A stretch of 64,000 nt of DNA from Paenibacillus dendritiformis (GCF_945605565.1 NZ_OX216966.1:702501-766500), one strand, 5' to 3'; counted from the stretch's first letter, positions 30,191-39,942 are shown. Notes: a model not told the origin generated them from the sequence alone. A program made the numbers and translations.

Positions 30191-31573
30191 TCAACTCAGC
30201 ACTTGCCCGCTAATCTTCCGGAACACCTCGTAGCTGCGCCGGGCGCATTCCGAGATCGCGATCGGATGGAAGCCGCTCACTTCCGCATACAGCGTATCGT
30301 TCAGCTTCGCCGTCCACTGTTCCGGCAGCCGCTTCGCACCGAGCATTGCCCCCATAATCGAGCCGACCGTCGCGCCGTTGCAATCGGTGTCCCAGCCGCC
30401 CAGCACCGCCGTCGTAATCGCCAGCTCATAGTCGCCGCGGGCGAAGACGAGTGCCGCCGCGCACAGGGCGGCATTGTTGATCGTGTGGACGGGATGGTAA
30501 TGCTTGAAAGCTTCCCAGATTTGTTCCGCCAGCTCCACCTGATCGGCGGCCATCCGGGCAATGGCAACGGCCTTGCGGACATCATGCGCCAGCCGGCAAT
30601 TGGCCGGAATTTCGCTTAGCCCGATCTCGACGATCCGCTCCGCATCCGTCTCCGCAAACGCGGCCGCAATCATCGCCGCTACGAACATCTCGCCGTAGAT
30701 GCCGTTCTTCACATGGGAGAACGAAGCATCACGCCAGGCGAACTCTGCGGCCAGCTCCGGGTGGGCTGCCGCACCGTAGGCAAGGCCGTCGGCGCGGATC
30801 TGGGCCCCGATCCATTCGCGGAACGGATTCAAATGCATTCGCACCCACTCGATTTTTTCCTTCCAATCATCCGGCTTATCGTATTCGGTCACATGCGCAA
30901 AATTGAGATAAGCCTGCGTCTCGGCTGTGCACACTTGTCCGTACGTCAACCGTGCATGCCACAGCTTGCCCATATCCCACGAGTCCCAATCGATCCCTTT
31001 CTCCTCCAGCATAAGCAGGCCAATGACCGTATAGCGGATATCGTCGTCCGTTTCCATGAAGCCGATCGTATCCCGCACGCTCTTGCTGCCATACGGAGCG
31101 AGCCCCAGGCCGTGTTCCTTCTCCGCCCGGGAATGGGCTGGCGTGTAGTCACGGATGGGCCAAGCATCCGCACCTTCGAACCAGAGCCGGATGTTGGCCC
31201 AACCGGGCTTGTCGTCGGTGCCGTACATGTAAGGCCCGATCTCCAACGGCTTGCCGAGCGCGCAGCCGGCACATCGGCCAAGCCACGCCCCGTGGAATTT
31301 GTCCTGCCATTCGGCCTCGGTCCAATTGGCCTGCAGCTTGCGCGGGCCCTCCGGCCGCTCGGCACGGATCTCGGCCAAGCCGTTCGGCTCCGTATAAGGG
31401 AAATCGGCAGCCGGTTCCAGCGCCGAGAGCTCTGCATATACGGCCATCAGCTTCCCTTCATCCCCGGCAGCCGCCTCCAGCTTGGCATGAAAGCCTTCGA
31501 CAGGGCAGCCCTCCTCCTCGCGCTGCTTGATTTCCTCCCGTACCCATCCGTATAACACATCCACAGACGCCAT
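30191..31573 (-). CDS. ADP-ribosylglycohydrolase-family protein
   Basis: 460 residues. The family's magnesium and ADP-ribose motifs are visible: WLGRCAGCALGKPLEI near residue 95, the metal-binding TDDDIRYTV and GGWDTDCNGATVGSIMGAM near the C-terminus. These enzymes cleave N- or O-linked ADP-ribose or related ribosides. The ~90-residue N-terminal extension and the neighbouring AraC regulator resemble versions found in carbohydrate or nucleoside utilisation loci, so it may act on a small riboside and not on modified protein. ggagag precedes the ATG. Confidence 0.88.
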   Translation of the reverse strand: MASVDVLYGWVREEIKQREEEGCPVEGFHAKLEAAAGDEGKLMAVYAELSALEPAADFPYTEPNGLAEIRAERPEGPRKLQANWTEAEWQDKFHGAWLGRCAGCALGKPLEIGPYMYGTDDKPGWANIRLWFEGADAWPIRDYTPAHSRAEKEHGLGLAPYGSKSVRDTIGFMETDDDIRYTVIGLLMLEEKGIDWDSWDMGKLWHARLTYGQVCTAETQAYLNFAHVTEYDKPDDWKEKIEWVRMHLNPFREWIGAQIRADGLAYGAAAHPELAAEFAWRDASFSHVKNGIYGEMFVAAMIAAAFAETDAERIVEIGLSEIPANCRLAHDVRKAVAIARMAADQVELAEQIWEAFKHYHPVHTINNAALCAAALVFARGDYELAITTAVLGGWDTDCNGATVGSIMGAMLGAKRLPEQWTAKLNDTLYAEVSGFHPIAISECARRSYEVFRKISGQVLS

Positions 31574-31638
31574 CGTTCCACTCTCCGTTTCGCATCTTAT
31601 TATGCTTTAACCGTTGCAGTATCATTGTAAGCCGGGCT

Positions 31639-32508
31639 CTATTCGATCGTCCTCCCAAGAACAGCTGGATTATTATCAAAAAGGGCTAACTTTGCTGCAT
31701 TCGCCCGGTAGTCGTACGGCGTCGCCCCAACCAACTGCTTGAACGTCCGATAGAACGGGGCCTGGCTCTGGAACCCGCTGGCATGGATGATGTCGGCGAT
31801 CGGCAAGTCGGTGGCCACAAGCAGCCGCTTCGCTTCATTGACGCGCAGTTGAAGCAAATACTCCTTGAACCCCTGACCGAGCTTTTCTGTGAACAGGTGG
31901 CGGGTGCGGGACGGGCTCAACGACAGTACGCGGGCCGCGTCGGATAGGGTCAGCGGTTCCCGGAAACGCTCCTTCATATAATCCAAAGCCGGCTTGATGC
32001 GGTAATACGATGCAATCGCCCGGCTCCGGTCCTCAAGCGGCGTGAACTCCCCATAGTGGCGCAGCAGCAAGGCGCATATCTCGATAATTTTGCTTCGCAT
32101 CATCCCTTTATAGCCGCTTTGCTTCTGCCGATCCTCCTCCCATATTTGCCGGAACAACGCGCCGATACTGGCGGCGACAGGCAACTGTCCGGCAATGCGG
32201 TTGTGGAACTGCTGCGGATAATAGACGAACGGAAGCAGAAGCTCCGGATCCGCCTGCTCGATAATCATGGCGTCGAAATAGATAAAAAAGTAATTGCTTG
32301 GGTTGCACGGATCCGAGGACGCGGCATGCCGCTCCGTATTGTTGACGACAAACACGTCCCCCGGCTGAGCCGTATACCTCTTTTCTCCAAAATAAAACGT
32401 GCCTGTTCCCGACAAGCAGTACCCGATTTCCAGATGATCATGCGTATGGAACGGGTCGATATGCGTTCTCGGCGACCATTCGAAAATATAGACAGACCGA
32501 TCCTTCAA
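31639..32508 (-). CDS. AraC-family transcriptional regulator
   Basis: 289 residues. The N-terminal cupin ligand domain (HTHDHLEIGYCLSGTGTFYF, then YTAQPGDVFVV) is followed by two helix-turn-helix units at the C-terminus (LTLSDAARVLSLSPSRTRHL and IADIIHASGFQSQAPFYRTF). The start is TTG at 32508 with aaaggaag 8 bases upstream. It lies 65 bases upstream of the ADP-ribosylglycohydrolase on the same strand, so it may share a transcript with it and control it. Confidence 0.9.
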   Translation of the reverse strand: MKDRSVYIFEWSPRTHIDPFHTHDHLEIGYCLSGTGTFYFGEKRYTAQPGDVFVVNNTERHAASSDPCNPSNYFFIYFDAMIIEQADPELLLPFVYYPQQFHNRIAGQLPVAASIGALFRQIWEEDRQKQSGYKGMMRSKIIEICALLLRHYGEFTPLEDRSRAIASYYRIKPALDYMKERFREPLTLSDAARVLSLSPSRTRHLFTEKLGQGFKEYLLQLRVNEAKRLLVATDLPIADIIHASGFQSQAPFYRTFKQLVGATPYDYRANAAKLALFDNNPAVLGRTIE

Positions 32509-32663
32509 CGCCGTCGCTTCCTTTCATGTCCCAGATAAGAAAATAACGGTTGCTTATGTTGATTGCGCTTTCAGTTTATCATAAATGTCTGGAATGGAAC
32601 GATGGGCATAAGGGCTCGCACGATCGCAGTTGGCGTTTGCATAACCGAAGGGAGTAGAGTAGT

Positions 32664-32694
32664 ATAAAAAAAGAGACCGAACCGTCCGGTCTCA
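32664..32694 (-). terminator. Terminator downstream of the TetR gene
   Basis: On the minus strand gagaccg pairs with cggtctc and is followed by seven T residues. The region 32516-32817 holds nothing else recognisable. Confidence 0.8.
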
Positions 32695-32817
32695 AAAGGG
32701 CAGGCATGAGAGGAGGGAAAAGGTTCTGGCAGATCCCGGAATGGCCGAGCACAGCTGGGGATTATTCCCAACCATTCGAGGTGTCTGCGCTGGGCTTGCT
32801 TCCAGAGGAATCGGCGC

Positions 32818-33411
32818 CTACGCAGGCTTAAATGTCGCCAGCCATCTCTCGATCTGTGCCGAGGCATGATGAACATGCCGATTGTCCCGGGTTAGGCGGC
32901 TTGCCATAATCCCCCCTTCAATCGATGAGAAAATAAAGGAGGCGGCCGCTTCGGTATCCATGTCCGGCTGGAATTCCCCGTCGGCTATTCCCTGCTGGAG
33001 GATGCCCTGAATGAAGGACAGCATCTGGCCGTAAGCTTCCAGTGCCTGATCTCGAAGGATAGGGAAGGAATGATCGCTTTCGATGGCGGTATTCAGGAAC
33101 GGGCATCCCCCTTTCATCGGAGGATTGTGCGCGGCATCACTATATACTTCGCACATGGCCCGGATCTTGTCCGTTGCCGTCCGGCAATTCTCCAGCGCGG
33201 CGGAAAAATGGCTCCAGAGCACTTCGCCAGCATATTTGAACGCTTCGATCGCAATATCGTCCTTGCTCGGGAAGCTCCGGTACAGCCCGCCTTTGGTCAA
33301 GCCGGTGGCGTCCATAATCTCTTGCATCGTCGTGGCGGCGTATCCCTTCTGATTGAAGAGCTCCGCCGATTTCATGATGATATGAAGCTTTGTTTTTTCT
33401 CCTTTGCGCAT
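32818..33411 (-). CDS. TetR-family transcriptional regulator
   Basis: 197 residues. The N-terminal helix-turn-helix is LFNQKGYAATTMQEIMDATG followed by LTKGGLYRSFPSKDDIAIEA; the C-terminal part is the variable ligand domain with a GGCPFLNTAIESD stretch as in the TetR_C_6/YezE-like group. ATG at 33411 follows aggaccaggatc. Divergent from the DUF2306 membrane protein gene, which it probably represses. Confidence 0.92.
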   Translation of the reverse strand: MRKGEKTKLHIIMKSAELFNQKGYAATTMQEIMDATGLTKGGLYRSFPSKDDIAIEAFKYAGEVLWSHFSAALENCRTATDKIRAMCEVYSDAAHNPPMKGGCPFLNTAIESDHSFPILRDQALEAYGQMLSFIQGILQQGIADGEFQPDMDTEAAASFIFSSIEGGIMASRLTRDNRHVHHASAQIERWLATFKPA

Positions 33412-33576
33412 GATCCTGGTCCTTTCGGGAATCCGTTCATTACCGTTCAATGGCTGTCATTCGTATACCAATCATAGCATAACTTCTCTGGCAAATGGTA
33501 AGGTGGACAAGATGGAACGATCCTGTCAGCACCCCGCTATTGCCGTCCTATTTTGATCCGAGCGAGGTATCAACCT

Positions 33577-34233
33577 ATGTCCAAACGAAAACTATCCACT
33601 TGGTCTCTGCTTGCTGTCATTGCCGGTTACATCATATACGTCCTGTATATCAATTACCTTCACGATCCGCAGGCCGCTGCATTTTTGGGCCGTAAATCCA
33701 ATGCCGCCCGTCCCATTAACGCCCAGGTGTGGCTGCCGGTAATGCAGATACATGTGGCATTCGCCTGCCTGGCGATCCTGTCGGGAGCGGTTAACTTTTT
33801 ACATACGCTGCTGAGAAAATACCGCCTCTTCCATCGAATCAACGGCTATCTGTATGTGATCTCCGTTTTCGCCGTGGTGCTGACTTCAGGCTATATGGCT
33901 CCGTATGCAACGGGAGGGAAGCCAGCGAGCATTGCATTCAATCTGTTGAACATGATCTGGATGTTCATCACGGTGATGGCAATCGTGAAAATAAAAAAGA
34001 AGCAGCTGATCCGGCACCGGGCATGGATGATTCGCAGCTACGTCTTTTGCTTCACGAACCTAACCATTCATCTCCTCGCCTTTGCGCTCCATGACGGATT
34101 GGGCTTGCCGTATCCGGCCAGCTACACGGCTGCCGTCTATGCTGCGATCCTGCTGCTCTTCGGGTTGGCGGAGATCGTGATACGCCGGATTGGCCGATCT
34201 CCTATTGACTTCAATCGCTCTGAAGCGGCATAA
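33577..34233 (+). CDS. DUF2306 membrane protein
   Basis: 218 residues with about six membrane helices (WSLLAVIAGYIIYVLYI; LPVMQIHVAFACLAILSGAV; RINGYLYVISVFAVVLTSGY; IAFNLLNMIWMFITVMAI; FTNLTIHLLAFALHDGL; AAVYAAILLLFGLAEIV). The His-containing positions in QIHVAFA, RLFHRINGY, RHRAWMIRSYV fit the DUF2306 family, a haem-protein-like membrane family of unknown function. ATG at 33577 follows gcgagg. Regulation by the divergent TetR protein is likely. Confidence 0.82.
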   Translation: MSKRKLSTWSLLAVIAGYIIYVLYINYLHDPQAAAFLGRKSNAARPINAQVWLPVMQIHVAFACLAILSGAVNFLHTLLRKYRLFHRINGYLYVISVFAVVLTSGYMAPYATGGKPASIAFNLLNMIWMFITVMAIVKIKKKQLIRHRAWMIRSYVFCFTNLTIHLLAFALHDGLGLPYPASYTAAVYAAILLLFGLAEIVIRRIGRSPIDFNRSEAA

Positions 34234-34328
34234 GCGAGCAGGGGCGGGGCCTGGAAGTTCGTCCTTAGCACGGCATTGGCCACGACAGGAAGATCAAGCG
34301 AACGAATTCACCTGAATAGCAAGCCGAA

Positions 34329-34350
34329 CAGCCCGGGGGACCCCGGGCTG
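34329..34350. terminator. GC-rich hairpin between convergent genes
   Basis: agcccgggg and ccccgggct pair across gac. No T run follows, so it is a weak terminator candidate. Confidence 0.5.
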
Positions 34351-34387
34351 CGGTATTTACCGAGATGCGGTTCGATGCCCGCCTGCA

Positions 34388-35422
34388 CTAATGAGCAGCT
34401 TGATTGGCCAGCCAGCCGGCCAGTTCTTCGGTCTGGGCCAGCACGGCGAGCGGATCGTAGTACCAGGAGCGCTCTTCGGGCCATATGTAGAGTTGGTTCT
34501 TCTTCACCGCCGGAAGATTGCCCCATATCGGATCGGCACGGAAATCATACACCGTCCGCACGTTGGAGGTCATAATGATATAATCGCCCGCATACTGCTC
34601 CAGCACTTCGTCCGATATTTCGGCCCACTGCTTGTCCATAAGTTCCTCCGCGATGCCGGCTGGAGGCTTGCGTCCCAATGCCTGGTACACCGGCTGGCCG
34701 CCGCGCCCGAAGTTATCCCCGTATACCCAGGTCGTCTTGTCCGCATACTCCATGATGGAAAAGGTGGCATCTGGCGGAATGGCGGCATCAACGGCCGCTT
34801 TCGCTGCGGCTATGCGCCGGTCATATGCGTCGAGCCAGGCTTTGGCCTCGGCTTCCTTCCCGAACAGCTTACCGAAATAGGACAGCTCCTCATGTGCATT
34901 TTTCAATTCACCGTAGGGAATGACCACCGTCGGCGCAATCTTGCTGAGCAGCTCGTAGTTCTCGCCGTTGCCGCTAATGATGAGATCCGGCTGGAGAGCG
35001 AGGATATGCTCGGCGGACGGCTTCCCGTATACCCCGGTATCGGCGACTCCGGTCAGCGCTTCCTTGAAATAATAATTCTGTAGCGTCAAGCCGGGCGCTC
35101 CCACAGGGATGATATCGAGAGCAATCAGGCTGCCCAAATATTCCTCGGCTACGATACGCTTCGGGTGAACCGGAATATCAATCTCCCCATTGACGGTTGA
35201 AATGGTCTTCCTTGCTTCCGCTTCCGGCGAAGCCTCGCCATCGCCGGCCGCTGGGGCGCCGGAACTTCCAGCAGCAGTCTGTGCTGCTTCACCGCCGCTC
35301 GAAGCGGCGCCGAAGTTGGCTGACTCTGCGCCTCCGCAGGCAGAGAGAACGGCAGCCATCAGAAGCAGAAGCGCGAAGAAGCAAGTGAGTGGACGCTTAT
35401 TGGATTGGTGATGAGAACACAA
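34388..35422 (-). CDS. Iron-siderophore ABC transporter substrate-binding lipoprotein
   Basis: Captures ferric siderophore outside the membrane. A signal peptide ends in the lipobox LSAC, followed by a ~45-residue Ala/Gly/Ser-rich linker and a class III periplasmic-binding fold (FecB/FeuA type): HPKRIVAEEYLGSLIALDI, LQPDLIISG, WVYGDNFGRGGQPVYQALG. TTG at 35422 is preferred because aaggggg is 8-9 bases away. A Fur box lies just upstream. No permease or ATPase genes are adjacent, so it must work with transport subunits encoded elsewhere. Confidence 0.9.
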   Translation of the reverse strand: MCSHHQSNKRPLTCFFALLLLMAAVLSACGGAESANFGAASSGGEAAQTAAGSSGAPAAGDGEASPEAEARKTISTVNGEIDIPVHPKRIVAEEYLGSLIALDIIPVGAPGLTLQNYYFKEALTGVADTGVYGKPSAEHILALQPDLIISGNGENYELLSKIAPTVVIPYGELKNAHEELSYFGKLFGKEAEAKAWLDAYDRRIAAAKAAVDAAIPPDATFSIMEYADKTTWVYGDNFGRGGQPVYQALGRKPPAGIAEELMDKQWAEISDEVLEQYAGDYIIMTSNVRTVYDFRADPIWGNLPAVKKNQLYIWPEERSWYYDPLAVLAQTEELAGWLANQAAH

Positions 35423-35445
35423 AGTTATATCCCCCTTATGTGACA

Positions 35446-35464
35446 ACGATAATCATTATCAATA
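35446..35464. promoter_or_regulatory. Fur box upstream of the siderophore-binding protein
   Basis: acgataatcattatcaata contains gataat-c-attatc, a match to the 7-1-7 Fur core. Position 24 bases before the start codon fits iron-dependent repression. Confidence 0.88.
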
Positions 35465-35501
35465 GTGTCAACAACACTATACATCGAGGGAAGGGGGATG
35501 G

Positions 35502-37148
35502 CTATGCCTTGAAATGATGCCCGGTCATGCATTTTTGTGATGTCAGCGCCCTAAGCAGCTCGCTCAGCTGAGCCTGCGACGAGATCGGATCATAGCCGAA
35601 GAACAATTCCGGCTGGTTCATTACATATACCCGATGATTCCGGACGGAATCCATATCCAGCCATTCTGAGGATTGGAATAAGCGCCGGATGCGCTGACGG
35701 GAACCTGGGGCGGAAGGCAGCGCGACAATGAAAATATAATCGGCCGTAAAGGACGGGATCGATTCGATATCGGCTTCTATATATCCTCGTGTCGCGATGT
35801 CCAGCTCCAGCAGCCGGGAGGGAGGACGGAAGCCGAGATCCTCGTAGAGGATGTGGCATCCTCGTCCGAAGCTGCTGCCGAAGCAGTACGCGGCCTGGGA
35901 ACCGATCTCCCAGACGATCGCGGTTCCCCGGCTGCCCAGCGCCCGATCAAGCAGAAGATTGCCCCTGCCAATCCGTTCATCATAATGGGCCAGCCAGCGC
36001 TCGGCTTGGAGCCTCTTGTCTGCAATGTCGGCGATAAGGCAGAACTGCTCGCGCCAGTTCATCGTCTTGAACGGCAGTCCGAGGACCGGCGCTACCGGAA
36101 GGAGGCTTCCGTTCTCCTCCGCCGTGCTGTAGTTGATGATCACATCCGGCTTCGCGGCGGCGATCGCTTCGCAGTAAGCGGCTCGAGTATGTCCATAAGG
36201 ATTCAGCCTTGGCCCGATAGCCTGGTTGCTTCCGAGCTGCATCTGTTCGAGCCACGAGGAGTAGACGCCCAGCTCGGGCATGACATCGAGCGCCAGCAGG
36301 CTGGCGGTATGGTTGAGGTTCAGCGCGGCAATTCGTCTGCGCTTCCGTTGATAGGCGGTGGGGGATATCCCGACCGCCTGTTTGAATTTGCGGCTCAAAT
36401 AAAAGCTGTCCTTGTAGCCTACCTCCTGGGCCAGCGTGGTCAAATCCGGCGCACCGGTCAAGAGGCGGCGTTGGGCGCTGCGAATTCGAAGCAGGGTCAG
36501 ATGGGCATTGAAGGTTCGTCCGGTACGCTTGCGGAACGTGCGTGAAAAATGCTCCGGGCTGACATGGGCCAGCGCAGCCATATGCTCCCGCGTCAGGTCG
36601 TCGCTGTAGCGGCTCTCCATATAATGCAGGGCTTGCTCCACCCAGTCGCTGGCCGGCTCCAGCCGACTCTCCAATTCGCTGTACAGCTCTGCGAGCAGCT
36701 CGATGAACAGCTGTTGAGCCCGCAATGGCTTGTCTGGCTGAGGCTCTCGCCAGGCACGTTCCAACTCGCACGCCAATTGGATGACTTTGGCTGGACAACG
36801 GTGCAGCGGCACCGGGTGCTTCAAGCCGTTCGCAGCGGAACCGCCGGCGGTCAAGCCGCGGTAATCGATCAAGATTCCCCGCAGCGGAGAATCCGGGTTC
36901 GGCTGCAGCTCCAGCGAGGGCCCGGCGTCGCACAGCACCGCGCTTCCCCGGGACAGCTCATGCTGAACCCCGTTGATGCGGAGCATTCCGTTCCCGCCGC
37001 TTACGATGAGGATGCGGAATAGCGGTGCTGCTGCCTCCAGGGCATCGTCCCCAGTTGGTTCGCCCCATTCGGTTACGCGAACAGGAATATAGAAGGAGTC
37101 AAGGGCTAGTGTCAACCCAATGCGAGCAGAGGGGGATTTTTGCATCAT
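35502..37148 (-). CDS. AraC-family regulator fused to a siderophore-binding domain (Btr-like)
   Basis: 548 residues. N-terminal cupin-like part (to ~140), two helix-turn-helix units at ~175-275 (LTREHMAALAHVSPEHFSRT; LTTLAQEVGYKDSFYLSRKF), then a FecB/TroA-type binding domain (~285-545; PELGVYSSWLEQ, WEIGSQAAYCFGSSFGRG, FTADYIFIVALPSA). This is the architecture of Btr, the B. subtilis activator of ferric-bacillibactin uptake, which senses the siderophore inside the cell. It lies upstream of the lipoprotein gene on the same strand and has its own Fur box, so dual control by iron and siderophore is likely. aggagag precedes the start. Confidence 0.9.
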   Translation of the reverse strand: MMQKSPSARIGLTLALDSFYIPVRVTEWGEPTGDDALEAAAPLFRILIVSGGNGMLRINGVQHELSRGSAVLCDAGPSLELQPNPDSPLRGILIDYRGLTAGGSAANGLKHPVPLHRCPAKVIQLACELERAWREPQPDKPLRAQQLFIELLAELYSELESRLEPASDWVEQALHYMESRYSDDLTREHMAALAHVSPEHFSRTFRKRTGRTFNAHLTLLRIRSAQRRLLTGAPDLTTLAQEVGYKDSFYLSRKFKQAVGISPTAYQRKRRRIAALNLNHTASLLALDVMPELGVYSSWLEQMQLGSNQAIGPRLNPYGHTRAAYCEAIAAAKPDVIINYSTAEENGSLLPVAPVLGLPFKTMNWREQFCLIADIADKRLQAERWLAHYDERIGRGNLLLDRALGSRGTAIVWEIGSQAAYCFGSSFGRGCHILYEDLGFRPPSRLLELDIATRGYIEADIESIPSFTADYIFIVALPSAPGSRQRIRRLFQSSEWLDMDSVRNHRVYVMNQPELFFGYDPISSQAQLSELLRALTSQKCMTGHHFKA

Positions 37149-37163
37149 GCTCTCTCCTGATTA

Positions 37164-37182
37164 TTGATAATCATTCTCATTG
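37164..37182. promoter_or_regulatory. Fur box upstream of the Btr-like regulator
   Basis: ttgataatcattctcattg matches the Fur core gataatcattctc. It sits 16 bases upstream of the start codon, over the likely promoter or leader. Confidence 0.85.
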
Positions 37183-37397
37183 TGTATTATACCAGATGCT
37201 TCGATTGCTTGGCGAGGCGCTCTGAGCAAGTTGCTTTCCCCCATTGGATCACCCATGCCATGCATGTGGGGTGGCTCAGTCGGACTGCCTCCCATACGGT
37301 GAGTCTTGCGAATATCTGCAATTTGTGATAAAAGGTCTATAACACATAAAACCAGTCGCTAGTGGCAGCAAGACTACGGTAAAGGAGCGATCGAACG

Positions 37398-37736
37398 ATG
37401 GAATGGAAAGAGATTACGACAGCTGACGAGTGGGCAGACCTGTTGGAACAATCGGCGGAGCGCGGGGTTGTCGTGCTGAAGCATAGCACCACTTGTCCCG
37501 TAAGCTCGAATGCGCTGAACGAGTACGAGCAGTATTTGCAGGGCAATCCGAACCGCGATATCGATTATGTTCTCGTCAAGGTGATCGAGTCCCGCCCCGT
37601 CTCCAATCAGATTGCCGAGGATCTCGATGTGAAGCATGAGTCGCCGCAAATCATTTATGTCAAAGACAAGCAAAAATACTGGACGGCCTCCCATTGGGCG
37701 GTAACGACCGAGCATATGGCGGCGGTATTGGATTAA
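37398..37736 (+). CDS. ytxJ: Bacillithiol-system protein YtxJ (BrxC-type)
   Basis: 112-residue thioredoxin-fold protein with a monothiol-type active site, Cys33 in KHSTTCPVSSNA, and the cis-proline region ESPQIIYV. YtxJ/BrxC proteins act in the bacillithiol redox system of Firmicutes. aaaggagcg precedes ATG 37398. A terminator hairpin (agcccg ... cgggct) follows at 37757-37785. Confidence 0.9.
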   Translation: MEWKEITTADEWADLLEQSAERGVVVLKHSTTCPVSSNALNEYEQYLQGNPNRDIDYVLVKVIESRPVSNQIAEDLDVKHESPQIIYVKDKQKYWTASHWAVTTEHMAAVLD

Positions 37737-37756
37737 AGCGGCCATGAAAAAAAATG

Positions 37757-37790
37757 GAGCCCGTTCCGGATGACCGGGCGGGCTTCTTGT
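37757..37790 (+). terminator. ytxJ terminator
   Basis: gagcccgttccgg and ccgggcgggcttc can pair around a short loop; T-rich cttcttgtct follows. Confidence 0.65.
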
Positions 37791-37822
37791 CTATCATGGG
37801 TGAACACGAACCATGCCGCAAC

Positions 37823-38419
37823 CTAGTACTTTTTCTCGAATAGAACTTCTCCATTGTCGGAGACGGCTGTAACCGAAGCGGGATAACCTTCCATACCTAT
37901 TGCGATTTCTGTATAGATGGTTTGATTTGCTCCTACCTTAATTCCAGAAACCTCTCCATTAGGATAGCTAATATAGATTGTATTGACACGATGATCATTG
38001 ATGCTTCCCGTTACGATATGAATTCTTTTTTTTATGTTGTCAGATATCGTTTCGCTAACCATATTATATATGCTAATCGGGTCATGATTCGTTAGCTTCG
38101 TTCCATCCAGAAAGCCTAGCTCATAGTTATCATCGGGCATTTTTTCAGCATACATAACAGCATGCCAGTTCACACTGTCTTTTTCAAAAAGAAAGGTCAC
38201 AAACCAGGATTTCTCCAAGACATTCACATCTACGACGCGAAAATTTTCTACATTACTTCCATATTTCGTATTTGTGGATGTTGTCAAAAGCTCTTCTAAG
38301 CTATCCTCTAGTACATGTATGCTCTTCTCTTCCGTTTCTTTTTCCCTGTTATCAGTACAGCCAGCAATCATACTCACAAGAAAAGCGAAAAGAACAATGA
38401 TGATTTTAAACTTTTTCAT
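37823..38419 (-). CDS. Small lipoprotein, unknown function
   Basis: 198 residues. The signal peptide MKKFKIIIVLFAFLVSMIAG ends at the lipobox cysteine in MIAGCTD. The mature part is beta-rich with no recognised domain. Markedly more AT-rich than its neighbours, suggesting recent acquisition. aaaggtgatg precedes the ATG. It stands alone, convergent with ytxJ. Confidence 0.75.
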   Translation of the reverse strand: MKKFKIIIVLFAFLVSMIAGCTDNREKETEEKSIHVLEDSLEELLTTSTNTKYGSNVENFRVVDVNVLEKSWFVTFLFEKDSVNWHAVMYAEKMPDDNYELGFLDGTKLTNHDPISIYNMVSETISDNIKKRIHIVTGSINDHRVNTIYISYPNGEVSGIKVGANQTIYTEIAIGMEGYPASVTAVSDNGEVLFEKKY

Positions 38420-38630
38420 CGTACATCACCTTTGATTTACTATTTAACCCATTTCTTACGTCGTGGCGGCATTTTTAATATTTATATGTATGAGAACCAG
38501 CCGAAAAAAAACCTTGCTCCTAAAGAAATCTGGGGGAGTCGCCGATGATATTCAAGGAAGGGAAATTGTGGATGATCATTCCATCCTAGTATAGCACTCG
38601 TATAGAGAGAAAGAGGGTAAAAGAGAAACG

Positions 38631-39737
38631 ATGAAATGGCAGTGGCACAAGATCGCAATGGCAGTAGTCATCGGGTCCATGCTGGTCACCGGATGTGGCA
38701 ACGGTAGCGGGTCACAGAACAGCTCGGACAGCAAGCAGGAAGGAGCCGATAGTACGTCCTCTCAACCCACCGCGGAGAAATCCGCGCCGAAGAAGAAAAC
38801 GTTCACCAGCCTCGACGGCACGATGCAATTGACCTTGCCAAGCACCTGGAGACAGGATGATGAGATCAACAATATCGTGCCCTTTGCTGCCTACCATAGG
38901 AGCCAGAGCAGGTTGGCCGTCGCGAGCAAGGTGCCGAAGGCTGATTTGGAGGACGCGGCGACGTTGGACGATATTATCGAGTGGATAATCACGAACTTCG
39001 ATGATGTGAAGATAGATGAGATGGAAGTTATTGAAATCCGGGATGCCACCGTTGGGCCTGACGCAGCCAAGCAGCTGGAATTCCGCGGCCTCGCCAAAAA
39101 CGGCACGAAAAAGAAAAACCGTTATCTCGTTACAGCCTTGGAGAAGGGGGACTATTTCTACCAGATCACATTCTGGACGGAAGACATCAAGTTCGACAAA
39201 TATAAGGAGGAATTTGAACAGGCCACACAGACATTCAAGGTGCTGAAAGCGAGCGATTCGGAAGCGGCGGCCACAGCCCCGGCAAAGCCGAAAGTGTTCA
39301 AAAGCGCCGACAGCCGGATGGAGCTGACGCTGACGGCCAATTGGTTGGCGTACCCGTTAAACGAAGATGCCGAGATATCCGCCTTCTATCCTGCGGGCAA
39401 TGAATTCGTCATCGTCGTCTCTGACGCGCGCGAGGAGATGGGAGATATCCAGACCCTCGAAGACTACTATGACCTGCTGTATGAGCGGAGCTATAGCGAG
39501 CTTGCGCCAGAGGGGTCTGTCGAGCCGAAGAGCGTGGCAATCAACGGCTTGCCTGCATTGCAGTTCGAGATCCAATGGGTCTCAGAGGACAAAACTAAAA
39601 TCGCGATGCTCATTACGCTGATCGAATCGCCGGAGCAGTTCACGCAGGTGGTTTTCTGGACAATTCAGTCGAAAATCGAGCAGAAGCGCGAGCGCTTCAT
39701 CGAGGCCGCGGCTTCCTATAAGGAGCACGCCCAGTAA
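38631..39737 (+). CDS. Lipoprotein with two PsbP-like repeats, paralogue 1
   Basis: 368 residues with signal peptide and lipobox (MLVTGCGNGSG). After a Ser/Lys/Glu-rich linker come two related ~150-residue halves, starting FTSLDGTMQLTLPSTW and FKSADSRMELTLTANW, each resembling the PsbP/Mog1-like fold used by small stress lipoproteins (each half also carries a matching tail: FYQITFWTEDIKFDKYKEEF and FTQVVFWTIQSKIEQKRERF). It is followed by a paralogue with the same layout. Function unknown. Confidence 0.8.
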   Translation: MKWQWHKIAMAVVIGSMLVTGCGNGSGSQNSSDSKQEGADSTSSQPTAEKSAPKKKTFTSLDGTMQLTLPSTWRQDDEINNIVPFAAYHRSQSRLAVASKVPKADLEDAATLDDIIEWIITNFDDVKIDEMEVIEIRDATVGPDAAKQLEFRGLAKNGTKKKNRYLVTALEKGDYFYQITFWTEDIKFDKYKEEFEQATQTFKVLKASDSEAAATAPAKPKVFKSADSRMELTLTANWLAYPLNEDAEISAFYPAGNEFVIVVSDAREEMGDIQTLEDYYDLLYERSYSELAPEGSVEPKSVAINGLPALQFEIQWVSEDKTKIAMLITLIESPEQFTQVVFWTIQSKIEQKRERFIEAAASYKEHAQ

Positions 39738-39942
39738 TCCATACATGATGACAGTTACGAACATCAAGGCTGGGAGTTCCCGTGAGGAGAGACCTGGTCT
39801 TCTTGCTTCTGATGCCTCGGTGGAGATTTCCCCCCGTTCCCGGTGGCTGGGTGAACTCCTGGCCCGATGTTCGTGCCAAGGTCCTAGTTATTTGTGGGTA
39901 TGCGTTCGCTAGAGAGACAGAAAGAAGGGTAAAAGGGAAACG

